DNA from: Clytia hemisphaerica
Taxonomy: Eukaryota; Cnidaria; Hydrozoa; Leptothecata; Clytiidae
Direction of reading: 5' to 3'
DNA length: 64,000 nt
Assembly (NCBI GenBank): GCA_902728285.1
Contig: CACVBU010000196.1
Location: forward strand, 436,769-500,768
Under the pieces are notes generated by a model. The model was not told the DNA's origin. It did not search any database and saw nothing but the letters and a program-made list of their open reading frames with translations. Both the position numbers and the translations under genes were made by a program. The first letter of the stretch is position 1, and each line of letters starts with the position of its first letter. Below are positions 33,701 through 48,700 of the stretch, piece after piece.

Positions 33701-36700
33701 GGAATACATGCAATTAATTACGTAATATTCACGTAACTTTGAACATTATTTTCAGTTTGTGTAGTGTAATGGTTACATCAAAATACTGTGCTTCGAAAGT
33801 TAAACTATCGATGATCTAAAGAATATTTAGAATCAATATCGAGTTTATGCATGTCTGTTTTTCTGCGACGGAGACGGTAAGGTTCTAATTGGACTAGATC
33901 CTGACTGACTGAAGACGACGGTAAATCAGCACCTCTAACGCCGTCGATTTTGCGGGTCAGAACTGTGGGTTTTTCCAAATCACTTCAGTCACTTTACCGT
34001 CCTCAAAAGTGCAAATACACAAACTCGCTATTAAAGTTATGCGCTTCCCTTAACAAAAGCCTCGAAATCCCACTCACCTCTGAAGACAAATTTTCTTTTT
34101 GGTACACCAAAATCCTCGTAATGAGTCGTGTCCAGAACCCACTTGGGAAGTAGGGTAACCGGTACCTCCTGGTAACGACGTTCTCATCAGTGACACAGTT
34201 CTTTTGGTGCTTTGGAATGTAGTCTGGTGGTGACTGCGGTACACGGGCTGTTACAAGGTAGTCTTTGTCTGACAACGGTAAGACAATTTCAAACATCTGG
34301 AGCAGCCTGTGAACGAAATGTAAATTATGATTTGAGATAAACCTCAGGGAAAGCTAACATGTAAGCTGGAACATGTAAAAACGCAGACCTAAAAACTCTG
34401 TAGTGTAGACAAGTGGGGCGAAAATTAGTGTGGGTGGGCAAATCTTTATGACACTATCATTCATTCATTCATACGAGAAGAAAATTATTTTGTCATAAAA
34501 ATCGCTCTACAATCTAAATTTGCGCCCCTCTTGTCGACACTACTACAACTTTGGTTTTAGTATAAAATCTTAAAGTTGCGTTTTCTAATACAACATTCAA
34601 ATTTTTTAAAAAATATCATAGAACATATCTTCTTTATACACTGAATGCATTAAAAAATGTGAATACAATAAAGAATAATGCCCCGTCCAAAATATTGCCC
34701 CTCACACAAAATGGCTCGCCGGGGCCCATGAAAGGAGCATTTAAAGCATCTAAAGCCGTTTTGCAAATCCACAAGAGGTATGATTAAAATGTGTAAGGAC
34801 CTACTTGAAATATCGATCCAAGAATTCAAGAGGGAACTTGTCGTTGGGAAAAAGTTGTGAAGATTTTTCTTTGGGTAGAACTCCGTGCTCATCAATCCAA
34901 GGGTTGATTTCACGAATGGTGACAACACGTGCCATCATCTGACATAACCATTGAGGATCAATGAAATACAGATTGTTGATCGTCCCTGATGCATCACTGA
35001 AATGCATTATGGATCCTAATGAAAGATCAAAGACAAAACATATTATTATTTTCATCACTTATAGCATAGGTTAAAGCAAGGTTTTTCGTCTGAGGCGGAA
35101 AGGATTTCACAGAGTAAATTAGCACATAATCTTAAAACTTTTGTGAATTATGCAGAGTTATGAGACGGAAAAGCCTTTTATATACTTCACCGAGACGGAA
35201 TCCGTGTGAGATGGAAGTACTTTTAACAACTGCTACAAAGAGGGTAAGATAAGGGGAGTTTTATATTTTCTAATCTTTGGAACCACAATCACGGTTTAGA
35301 ATATCTTCTTTCAGGAGCAGGGTGGCGGAGAAGCATATGCATTTCGTCCTTATTAGGACTCCTCAGCACTACGTACTACCTACTATATACAGCTATATAT
35401 TGATTTGTGATACACGAAGTGTATTTTGATAGTTTTGAAATCGAAACTAGCAAAGTAACCTTTGACAACGTAACTTTGGAAGAGTTGTCTTATCAGAAAC
35501 TTGATATAATTTACATTTTTGTGTAAAAGAAAGTTCGAAAGGTTACATTCAAAGTACTCAGTACCTCCCCAACAACCAAATTAACCGGCAACAGTGCATT
35601 CTATGACGTCATTTAGTAACGTAAATAAAGACGAAGGCGAGGTTGGGACGGATATTTAAATCCAATAAAATCAAAATATTCAATTACACTGCTAAAAGTA
35701 ACAGACGTTAACTCTGCAATAAAATAGTTTTCGTCTAACAGGCTACCCTCCTAAGGGAGAAGGGACTAAATCCATGCAAAGTATGCATGGAAACCGTTGC
35801 GGAAGAAATTTGTGAATTTTTTTTTTGGCATTCATGATGAAAATGGATATAGAGTCATGACAGATCGACAAATTTAACTTGTTTATTTACATTACAAAGA
35901 AATTTTAAATGCGTTTTAAATATCCACTATGTTGCCTTAAGGATTAAATTTAACATACTGGACTATAAGCAAAAAACTAAATATTTTGGAAAGATTCCCA
36001 GAAAAGACAGTATGGGAAAGGCCAAAGGCACGTCTCGTTTAATTCAATGATAGTCACATGGAAAGTAATTCAAAACCTATTTATCATAACATGAATGCTT
36101 TGATTTTATATTTTAAGGACCCTTATGACATTTAACAAGTGGTTAAGAAGTGTTTTAATCTCCATGAGAAGGAGTGTCTCTCGAAGCTTTATAGCCTGTT
36201 ATTCCAATAACAACGCTAGCTATAAGCTGTCACTAATTTTAAGGGGAGAAAAGAAAAAAACGGAGATTTCCTGTCCGCGCAACAAAACTTACCAGTCTCT
36301 TTGAGGAACTTGAGAGCGCATTTCAGTTCTTCATCATCAATGACCAATTTACCATCTTGACACATCTTCACAATCTGATCCCATTTCCTGATGGGCAACA
36401 ATTTTTCTGCGTGCATCTTTGCCACTTCTTCACACAACAATTTTTCCAGTAACACGTACGCGTTAGGAACCATCTGCTCGATAATTTGTTGGCCTTCATA
36501 CTTGAAATTACTTACAATACTGTAGATTTTCTCCCGTAGTTTTTCCATAGCAGAAGTTTCTCTCATGCAATTCACAACAAATTTAGCCTCGATTTTTGGC
36601 AGTCCCGGCTCGCAAACGAATTTGTTCATGTAGCCTAGAAGCAGATTGACATGCTCTTCACGTACTTCACGCGGGATTCGATCGATATGTGTACCGACGA

Positions 36701-39700
36701 GGATGACCATAGCTGCAGGTGCAGATGCTTGGATGTTCAGAAGCCAAGGGCGAAGGTTGTCCAGCTCACTTGTTCCTGTTTGAGAAGCGTCAAAAACAGC
36801 TAAGTAGAGGGCGCGCGATGATAAAAAGTATTGATGCGTACTGTAAAACTCTTCTTGACCGGCGAAATCCCACGTGTTTAAAGTGAAAGTCGGGCGTGAC
36901 TTTTCAAAGAAACGGCTGGGTGGTTTTAATTCCCAATCCCGCAACTCAACTCCTACGGTGGCTACATTGTGCGTTGGGTGCTTCATGTTGACAAGTTGAC
37001 GAAGCAAAGATGACTTCCCTCGGCCACCGTAGCCAACAAGCATCAGTTTCATGCGACGATAGGGGACAGCGTTTTTCAGTTTGTAACGGTGATGGCCTAT
37101 GATGTCTTGTGGTCGAAAATTCTGAAGAGCAGGGTCGTGTTTTAATGGATTCTCTTTGAGGTTAAGTTCGAAGACTTTCTTCAAAAGACCAATTTCATTT
37201 GGTAGCTCATTAATTTGGTTGTGACTGACGTCGAAGGACACCAAAGAATCCAAAAAACCAATTTCTGCAGGGAGATTTCGGATGTTGTTATTGGAGAGGT
37301 TCAAACGAGAAATTTCTGGCCAAAAATCTTTAGAATTGGTGGAAAGGTTAATCTGTTGGATTCTGTTGTTTGCCAAGTTTAATTCCTTCAAACCTAATAA
37401 GAAAATGATAAAGAATGAAATTCTTTCTATTCAATTGAATTTGGCTGCACATACCTTAAGTGGATAAATTTTGGCGTGGATTTGATTTGGCGATTGGCCT
37501 AAATACGATTTTTGGCGGGGATTTAATTTGGCGATAGATCAATTTCATAAAACCTGGCGGGGATTTAATTTGGCGAATTGGAAATTTTGAAACACCGAAA
37601 TGGGTGAAAATTACTCAAAAATATACTAAAAAGTTGTGATTTTTCACATAATTCTCTTTTTGCTGAAGGCGGGGATTTAATTTGGCGAATTGGCGAATTT
37701 GGAAATTTAATCCCCGCCAAAATTTATCCACTTAAGGTATACCCTTAAATAGCCAAAGCAACGCTTTCTTTAAAATTAAAGTGACATTGCCAAAAACCGT
37801 AAGGCAAGTTGCGAAACTTAATCATTTCTTGAAAAACCAGGCTCCAGATTAATAGTTTGATAAATAAAAGTGAAGTATACCTTTTGCAGACCAGAAAGAC
37901 GGATCAGGCATTTGCATGATGCTGTTATATGAGAGGTCAACCATGGTCAATGAAGGAATGGCCAAAAGTGCTTTAGGGATATAAAAAGGTTTCTGTCCCT
38001 TTAAACAATTGTGCGAGAGTTTGACTTGAAAAAGTTTTGACAGTGTGCTCAGTGTAAAATCAGGCAACGATTCCAATCTATTGTGAGATAAATCGATTTT
38101 TTCCAATGATTGACAGGAGCGAAAGAAATGCGGTGAGATTCTATTGATATCATTGTGTGAGAGATTGATTTCTTTAATGCTCCGGAAGTCGTATGATTTA
38201 TCCGGTATTTCACGGATTTCATTACCACGGAATGATAATTTAGTCATCCGAGGGAAAGAGGCACCAATCCAGTTTGGAAAAGATTTCAGTTTATTATGAC
38301 TGATGTCAAGTTTGAGAAGCGAAAAAGTGTCTTTAACTTTATCTGAATGAAGTGTCGTGATTAAATTCTTTGATAGATCGATCGTTTCGATATTTTTATG
38401 ATGGAGAATTTCGTACGGAAAGTCAACCAATTTGTTTTTAGCCAAATTTAATACTTTTAATCCCGACAGAGCTTCACAGCAATGTGGAGAGAATTCGGTT
38501 AAAGCGTTTTCACTGAGATGGAGAGTTTGTAGGTTGGATAAAAGTTCTTTTACCAAGAGACTGGGATAACTCACTAACTGGTCGATATCCGTCAAATCGT
38601 TATGAGAAATATCCAGTGTTTTTATATGATCGTTATTCTTTGGTTGTACGTTCGGTTGATTAATACAGCTGAAAGCATGGCGTGAACGCCTTTGAACGGG
38701 CGGTGATGAAAGTTTAGGAATCTTGTTGACTGGATGGTTCAGATCATTACTGGTGTTAGAGCGAATATTTCTAACGGGCGTGTAAAATATAGAGCTTCCT
38801 ACCGGACCAATGATGTCATTAATAGCGCCATCTGAGGGCGAAGAGCAAATTTGTCCGATTGAGCGTTTCCCGAAACTGGGACATTTATCAATGGGCGGCA
38901 AAAGATGACCTGCTTCAGGTAAGATAGGTTTAGTGTTGGGTTGTTGAGGATGGTGTTGAAAGTCTTTACGTGGTGAAAAGGGAATGAAATGCTTCTGAGT
39001 GCGAATGGTATCGTTGTGGGAAAGCCTCGGGTCGTCTCTGTTGTATGGTAAAACAGGTCCACTAATGCTTTCGATGTTTCGTGCATGCGCATAAGATGAA
39101 GAATCTTCTTCGTCGATATTCATGTTTTCCGTGAAGCTGTTATTGCGTGAAAGAGGCGGTGATTGATCCAATTCCATTCGCGACGGCGGCCGCGCGGACG
39201 ATTTCGGCGAACGATCACCACGGTGTGATGAGCGCTTCCGTTTAACTTGGAACTCAAGAGTATTTTCAATAAGCTCTGGTCTCAGATCTTTCAGATTCAG
39301 ATTACCCCAAATCAAGTAACCACTTTCCTGTTCAAAACCTATATACCGCAATAAAACACCAGCAATCTCATAGTTTTTCAAGTCCAAACACAAGGCGAGC
39401 GCTTCTGAAGCATTCGTACTGTCATAGTTTAGTAACATTTCTACCAATTTCTTGTTATTCGTTTCCACGGCTATACATAGCGGTAAGTTTGGTCTTACAT
39501 CTAGACTAGCTTCCTGTTCTTCAATCATGAACTCCGCACATTTGTTACGTTTGGATAGACATGCTTTCTGTAACAAAGCATCCTTAAAATGTTGACTTGA
39601 GGAAAACATTTTCAATGCGTCTTTAGCTAGAATGGCTGTTTTATCACCTTGTCGACCATCCTCAATGATCTCGAATAAAATATCTGGAACGTCTTTCTCG

Positions 39701-42700
39701 AGAGCGTATCTTTTCACATGGTCAGCTTTGGAACCTTTGTGTGTAAACATGAGGTAGATAGCAATACAACCTTCGATTTGTAGAATGTTGTTGTCAGGGT
39801 CACTGAAAACAAAACAGAAATTATGAAGTGGGCTTTTCCAGAAAAAAAAACGTCATTTCCGTTCATAGGGGGTAAGGTTTGGTATTCATGGGGAGATACA
39901 AAAATCTGTCAAAAACAACTGGAATTCCATGGAGTAGCTTTTAAAATCCTACTAAAATTCAGAATTCTAAAGGAGTTTAAACCTGAAATTGCCCGGAATT
40001 CCAGGGGGTATACGGATTTTTTCTGGAAAGCCCAATGTTAGCTATTTATGTACTCCCAATGATTGACAAAAGAAGTGCTGAGGGTCTCTCTCTTTTTATT
40101 TTTTTGTTGAAAAATTAGCTCTTACTTAGTAGCCTATAATTACCCTTAGATAAATCGAAATATTGATTTAAAAGTAGAAATTCTTTTTGTGTTATCAACT
40201 GTTTGACACCACATCGATAATTAATTCTCAGAAAAATGACCCTATTTTCTTAGATTTTCTAAAAGTACAAAGTTCAACAAAAATGACTACCCACCTAGAC
40301 ATAGCTTGAATGAGCACGTCTACAATTTCTTGGAAGACTGCCGAGTTACTGATAAAGTGAATATCAGCATTAATCAACTGCATGATGACGCAAACTTTGA
40401 TTTGAATCGAGGCTATTTGAACATGGTGTTCCATGATACGACGAAGTGAGCGAACGCAATCAATGTGTAACAATTGTTGTTCTTCAGATGAGCAAAATAA
40501 AGCTACGAAAAAATGGAGAAGTATTACATAGTGTCCCGAAGATTTGGAAAACGTTGAACTACACGTTTTTTTATAAGATGAACTATAAATGAACATAAGG
40601 CCTCGATGGCTAAAGTATTGAGGACAAGTAAAAGACTCTACGAACTCTGAAACACTCGATTTCTTAGGAGACAAAAATACTCAAAATGGTGAAAATAAGA
40701 ACACGTTAAGAACATTTTAGGGTTAAAAATAACAAGAACATTTGAAGCCTTAAAAAAGTTCTCTTATAAAAAAACGTGAATTTGAAATTCTTGGTTCGTA
40801 CTCCTCAAGAAAAGGACAAGAAAATACGTGAAAGAGCGGAAGGGACAAAAGGTATATTTTTCTTACCGATCGCTTCCAAAGTGATTTCCACCAGTCTCTG
40901 CGACTCAAAATTATTATCGGCGATTTTCAAGATCATATCTGGAATCTTCATCGCCATGCATTGGTGCAACACAATCGGGAGGTCGGTCGCCAAACAAACA
41001 AGGAGCCCAATACATTCTTGGAGAACTGTTTCTTCTCTGAACGTTTTTAGCGTTTCGTAAATCACCGATAGAACATCTTCAGCAACGAACATTAATTCAT
41101 GTTGATACGGATTATTCAATCCTAGCGCTCTCAATGCTTTACAACCCGACCCAATGACGTCACTGGCGTTTGTATTATTCTTCATCTCTCGGATGATGGA
41201 GGCGGACGCACCTTTGTAATATAAATATTTCTGCAGATCACTTGAGTGGATGGAGAGTTGGTATATAGCTTCACAAGCCGCTCGAAAGACGTACACATTC
41301 CCCGCGTGGATATTGAGGGCGGAGAGGACAGTACCATGTAATGGAAGGAGGTGGTCCTCCCCTTCACCTATCAGGTTGATCAATTCAGGTTTGGAAGCTA
41401 ACCGACTGCTGAGTGTCAAACAAGCAGCTTCTTGTACTTGTACGTTCCCTTGGTGAGCGATCATGGCTGCGAAAACCTCTGCAAGCCATCGCGAATCGGA
41501 GTTGTCTGAAGAAAAGAAAGAAAAATATTATATACTTTAATAAAATTGTGATCATCTATACGCCGTAAATACATGTCGACCGACGAAGTTGGGGAGCCCC
41601 ACTGACTTTTACAGGAAATATTACAACAAGAGATATACAGTGTCCCATGCAGAAATAGTCAAGTTAACAACAAAAGATTAATAAAGCAGCCCTTCCAAAC
41701 TTACACAAATCAACTCGGATATAATCCAATCGAAGCAATAATTCTTTAACCGTATCATACGGGGTCAAATAATCCAAAATATCTCTCAAATTTTCGAACG
41801 TTACCAGACCGTTACTAAACGTCATTATGTTGGTGACGTAATCTTTTTATAACGACATCAAATAAATATTTCTACCTCTGAAAAACAAACCCGTCTGTAC
41901 TTTAGCGTGCTTATTTTAGAAATAAAAACTAAAAACTCTGCACCAAAAACATTGCTACTTGTAACATTATATTTGTTTTGATTCTAAACATCAAAAAGTC
42001 AGTTTGAAAAAAATTTCATTTCCGAGCTATCATATCGCATGCATCTCTATAAATCTCTTTGAATTTATAAGAAAATAAAAAACTTTCTAAAGTTCAGTGT
42101 GATAGCAAAAATTGCAAAAATTCTTTACAATGAGTAAAGTAAGATCATTCTTTTCTAGAGACTCAAGGAGTCTTGAACCTCCTCTATATCCGCCACATTA
42201 TATATATATCCTCCTATAAGATGATGCAAAAGAAAAAATGTCTCGAACATTTAAACCCAAACAGAACCGTATGATCTTTTTATAAGGAAACTACTATATG
42301 ATGCGCATGCGACGAACCAAAGCGAAAGCATAGTTTAAAACTTTAAGGTAATTGATTTATAAAGAAATGCCACAAATTTTATTAGAAATTAATTATTAGA
42401 AATAAAGTTTTAAGTTATATAAAACGAAAGAACCTCTTAAATTTCTCTTTCTTATGTATTATTACTCAATAACTAAAAAAAATATTTTTTCCAGGTCAAC
42501 TTCTCGATTCAATCAATCATTTTTCTAGAAAGTTAACCTTGAAAACCAAGATAACCTTGAAAAAGTTCTAAACTATCACCATTAACTACGGTTACCATCA
42601 ATACATCTTTGCAATCTGTCATCCAGACATTTTCAAGACTTTTTCTACTTTTAAGGTGCTTTCCAAGTTCACACTAAAAATCAAATGTCAAATAATTTTT

Positions 42701-45700
42701 TCAAAAATTACATTACTCTAATCTAGAAAAGGTCTCAATACTCTCTAGCCATCAATTCAACCAGATTCAACCCTATAGACAACCTATACATCGACATGAT
42801 GGTAAATGAAGGGTTGGGCGAAATTTGAGGTAAACTATTATATAACACTGGAAATGGATTTCATATTCAGAGTCACTGTTTAGAAAAGAATTTACACCTA
42901 ACTGTTGTTTCAAAATGATCACATAGGACTATCACTGTTTTCAACTAGGTCACCAACGCTAAAAAAAAGATGAGATATGAAATATCTAAACATCAAAAAC
43001 CATACTCTAAGGAAGGTCGGTAAATTTAGGAGTTTTTATAATGACATTTTTGGTCAAAAGTGTCAGTAAAATTTAACTCTAAAAATCCATCATCTTTTAC
43101 ACAAATCGTGCATAAGGTTTCCCCTCGTAGCTTTGACACGAACGTAAAATATTTCATACTACATTTTTTATACCTTTGAGAGCTTAAAGAAAGGATGAGA
43201 AGATATGTAAAAGGTGAATTGGGGAACCCATAGAAACACTAAGAGAATTTCGACATTTTTGTCGTACGGTAATTAGATCTAGTATTATGTTTTGATCAAT
43301 AGTAAAATCTCGTGATTTTAAGTCACAAGACAAATACCTATGGCAACTTTATCTCAAAATAGATTAATACCAAAAGAAATGATGGGGCATTTTCCCTTAC
43401 AAACTTTACTAATTAGTTTATTAATCTCTATAAAAGTCGATAGCTAATTACATTTCTGATAACATCAGTATACAATCTTTCAGCAAATACATTTATCTAA
43501 AAGTATTTTACAGCTAGGCAATTCATTGTAGGCGCGACAAGAGTACACAAATCAAGCGATTTAGGGGGCAAACCGCAAGATATTTCCATTGAATTTTGAA
43601 ATTCCCCTATTATTAAGCATGTTGAATCTCGAGTCGGGCTCGATAAAGCACAATTTTCTCAAGCCTCTATCGATCGCCCGTTAGATCAGGGAATATTAGC
43701 ATACCGAAAAGTGACGTCACACAAGGACAAGATTAAAGGCTGAATTTTTGGACGTGTGTCAGGTAGAAAACCCATAACAACGAAAAAATTGATCCAAATA
43801 TGTATACACTTGCAGGCAAACAGACATATTCATTAGTTCAAACAAACAATTTCCATCGGTGTATCGAACAGAGAAAAATAAGGTCACCATAAGGTCAAAT
43901 TCAATTTTTTCAAGTGCGAGTTATGAGAGCTGCACAGCCTTTGTTTTGGAGGGACAAGCTGGAGTTTTTACAAGCTCTTATTTGATTTGGTTGGTCGTTA
44001 AGATGTAATAAAAGAATCTTATTACTTTTTCTAAAGAACGCGTCATCTCTATCACTTCAAATGACCAATTAGTGAAGTATCTTGTAAAAACTCCAGCTCA
44101 TCCCGTTTTGGACAATTCGATATTTTTGGTCAAGTCAATTTTCCTAATGCTTTTACTTAGGCCTCTTAAATTGTATTAATTTAACGCAAAATATACAACA
44201 CCTTGTTTTTGTTTTACAAAACCTTTAAATACTGAATGAATCTTATTCTACTCCCATGAAAGTAGACCAAAACAAAGCAAAGTTTGAGCAATTATATTCA
44301 ATTCAATAATATAACGAACTCTTCTCAATCTTTGAGGAACAAAGATCTGTTGATCCTTGTTGATCTATACTGGTAAATAACCAAGACCGTTCTTTCCTTT
44401 CATATTCAATACAATCTTAGTATCTAACTAAAATATTAAACCACAACCGCCAATTCATAATTAATACATGTTCGAAGTCTTAACAAGTTTAAGTAACAAC
44501 GAATTAAAATTAATGATCTTGACCCTAGAATATTCTTTAAAAATAATAACTCAGTTGAAAGAAAATGTAAAACGATGGGAAAAAAACAACATAAATTACC
44601 TTTCCAAACGACTGGAAAATTGATGAAAATCTCAAGTTCATCAATATGCTGGATTCCAAGGCAGATCTCAACATCTGACAAAAACACCATCTTTCAAAGA
44701 ACGAAAGTAGCCAACCCATGAAATTCAAATAATCTTTACTTTAAAAACAGCAATGCAAGAAATCGGTGAAAAAAAGGTTAATTTGTCTTGCAGAAAGGCC
44801 GAAATTTATCAAAAATTCTAATTCCCTTTAAATCAAGCAATCTTGCAACTGTTTTGAGAAAAACGCGAAATATTTCAATCCTGTGATGTGAACACAACGA
44901 TAAAATTTGTATGTTTAAGCAAAAAACACAGAAAAATAAGAGTTTATTAGCATCCATACATTTGTCTCACATATCAACAAGTATACATGAGATCAGGCTC
45001 TTTTTAGAATCCTATTATGCAAGATGAACGAAATTGATTTTGTTTTGAATCGTTGACAAATATTTGATGTTGTCAACTGTCAGCCCGTTTGAACGATGTT
45101 TGTCGATTGCTCTCATCCATTACTTTCACTTTTACTACAGTAGTCTCTTTAACTCGAACATTTTTTTCTCGTTCCTTTAGTTAACAATGCCTTATCAACT
45201 CTGCTCCAAAACTCGAAATTTTCTTAACTCGAAAAAACTTTTTGTTTCGAGTTACGGAGACCCAACTGTATTACAAATTCAATAGTCGGTATTTCTTAAT
45301 TCGTGCAACGTCTCGAAGCATTGAAGTGGTGCCGCTGAGTGCCGATCGCAAGCAGGTTTGTTTTTATATGGCTTCTAATTTAGCCTAGTCATTCCCTTGA
45401 ATAATCCAATTAAAAAGAGTGTATGTTACTTAGAGAAATGTGCTGACACATAGGTGACCTCAAAAAGCTACAATATACATATTTCTTTCTCAGACGCTTC
45501 TGTAATATAATTGCGTTTCTATCTTTATGGAAAAGCAGTTAAAATTAAAATCTAATTTGGTTCAATAAAGATAATATAATCATAGTTGCATAATAGTAGA
45601 CAATTTTCCAAAAGTTGATGATCTGCGTTTTTAATCTTGTTATTCTGATCTCCTCATGATGTCTGAGATAGAAGTTTGTTAAGCATGTCTGAAAATTCAA

Positions 45701-48700
45701 TTTCATAAGTTCCAATCAGCCTAAGTTCTAGACAGGAGACCCGTCCTGTATTTTTATGATCTGATGTATACAGGACCGGTACGAGCTTTGAGGCAGAAAT
45801 CTGCCTCAAAAAAATGGAAATTAGCGCTGTCCTCACTTACTAAAATAAAAACCAAAATTTCGTTTTCTCTAAGGAAGTGTGACCAGCGAATGAATAATAT
45901 AATTTGATTGGCTGTGTTTTAAACAGTCATTAGGATCTGGGAAATTCAAACTCTCAGCCCTAACCATGCTATATATTTCGCCGTCAGTTTATAAAATAAG
46001 AAATCATAGCATGGATCTCCAGGCTACCTAAGCTCTAGATATAAGAGGCTACCATTATTTGGAACCCGACAAAAGAAAGTCATTTACTTAGCACACAACA
46101 ACCCAATATTATTGCGCAATCAAAAACACTTCAATTTCTATTTCGAGAAATAGCCGACCACCCTTTTACGTCTTTGCAAGGGCTTGTTATAGTGGAGGAT
46201 TTCCGACTTAGCTGGACGAAATGAGGAACTTATCGCTTAAATAAACATCAAGAAGGATATTGGCGGTCAACAGCCACTCGAAATAGAAATAGAGGGTTAT
46301 CAAAATTCATTTCACAATATCAACAAATGCGTCTTGACATCCTTAAATTAAATGGTACGAGGATTGGTATAAAGCTGTTTTGAGAAAGCTCATTGATAGT
46401 TTTGTTATGTTGTACGAGTACAGTAAAATATACATAATGGTCACTCTCGAATTCGTCTGACCATGGAATGTTAAATTTCTGTTCCTAAGGGCACAGTTGA
46501 CTCCCTCTAATTCGATCTTCAACTTCAAGAGACTAAGAATTTTCTTCGAATTAGAGAATTATTCGAATTACAGAGACTATTTTATACTACTTTCTAGCTG
46601 AGGGGACCAATATTTTAGTTTGAATTATAGAACGATCCGAATAGTAGAGGTTCGAATTAGAGAGAGAGAGAGAGTTGGCTGTATGTATGTATGGGTCGGT
46701 AAAACCGATCGGAGGTGCGGAAACTTTTCTCATGAGGACTTTATATGATGAAAAAGAATTGCCAAAATATAGAAGCGGTCCACAGGCTAGCCAGACGGAG
46801 GTTGGTAATCGAACCACAGATTATCACCAAATTTGATTAGAGCCAGCTAAAAAGACCCGATAACGACATCGTCTAGAATGTCAACTCAACGGTACAATTA
46901 CACTGGGGCTTGCACAACATTACGTCATTTTTTGTGTGCACAGAAAGAAAATAAACAGCATGGGGTACAAAATAAATTCTGACGAAATCACGCGATGATG
47001 AAAAAAATGTTCAAACAGTGAAAAGGTTGAACTTAACATGACCTAACTCTGATCAATTTTTTGCGCACAAACTCAACAGACAAAGGGCGTATCATCATGG
47101 GCGCTCCTCTAGAAGATTTTCGGCAAAGATTGTTCACTCATAGTCATTGAAATGGTGTCTATCACCCGTTTTCTGTTTCTTTTCGGTTTGGTTCGGTTGA
47201 TTTTCTAATAACAATCCTTTAGTAGAGGTACCTAAGAAGCCTCCTTAGAAAGATCATCGTCGGAAACTTTTTGACTTAGTTAAATTTTGTGTTTGGGTTA
47301 ACTTTGTAGATGTGTAAAATAAAATCAGGGGTATCAGTTACTTTCGCGAAGAGGAAAACGAAAATTTCACCTTCTATTTTATATATTTCACACGACGATC
47401 AAATTTCGATAAATTTTTGTAATGTCTGTTCAAACATTATATAACTTAAAAGGTTTTACTTTTATCTATATGACCTAGATGCAATGATAAAGAAAGATTA
47501 AAATTTTGTCCAAAACAATTTTAATTCTGCATGACGCATGCACATTTTGGATATTAAAAAGCTTCTGATACGTATGGACTTTGACGAGCTTTGATCGAAA
47601 AAATAATAAAATTCTTGGTGAATGACCAATATATCCAAAGAGTTTGATCTTTGAAGGAGAATAAAATGCGACCGCGGGTTATTAACGGTAGGTTCTATTG
47701 CAAGATAAAAAGAGTCCGAAATTGCTTATCGTCACATTTTTTCCTTAAAATTCATGCTGGGACGTTACAGACAGTTTTTCCGCGTACTTAAAAGTTTTAA
47801 TAGAAACAGGTTCAACAAAACATTATGCACGAAGAAAAATTGCGACGAATGTTTACGTCAGACCTTACCTGCTGGTCGAGCTCACACCATGATCGAGTAA
47901 TGTTATGGATAACGCATAAGGAAGTTATACCGCTCAAAATATCTATTCATTTGCTCACTGTTTGCTCACATTTATAGAAGGGTATCGTCCACAAAAAGTA
48001 TAGAAAATCAGTCACAACATCTGCTTTTGAATGACACTCCATAGAGGAAATTAGCGGAAAAACTTCTCCTGTCTTTTCAAAGACCTGTATATATTGTCAC
48101 CTGGGCATGAAACACCTGGGGAAATTGGACCCAGTATGTGAAGTTTTGCGATCCACTTGGATTTTATTCAAAAACTAGATTAAAAATTGAATCTAGGTAG
48201 ATTTAAAAAAAATAACAGCTCGCAAACATAGTAATCCTTAGAAGCAACATGTCGCGTAAAATGTGACAAACATTTTGAAGGGTCACCTCTACTTACTAGA
48301 TGGTCTCACTATTTCAAGCTTGACCAAAATAAAACTTTATATTCTTCCCCTTTAGATCATGCTTACACGTAACGATTCCGTTTCGTTATGAGACGAAATG
48401 AAGCCATTCTATTGGTTACATCAAGTTAAAATGGTTTCAAGCTTCTCAGTTTAACCGATTGAAGCAGGCACATTGAAAATAATTTTTTTCTAACATTCCA
48501 CTAATCCCGCTATAAACCCAAAGAATTATCAAAACAAACCCCAAACTATTACAATCTCGCCCACCAAAAAATTATCAAGACCAACCCACCAACCCCAAAC
48601 TATGCCATCCTGCTATTCCAAAAATTCGAAAGACACCGTCCATTGAAGTTTCGAAGCCTCTTTAAGAGCATGTTAAATAATGAAGTCCAATACCCCCCCC

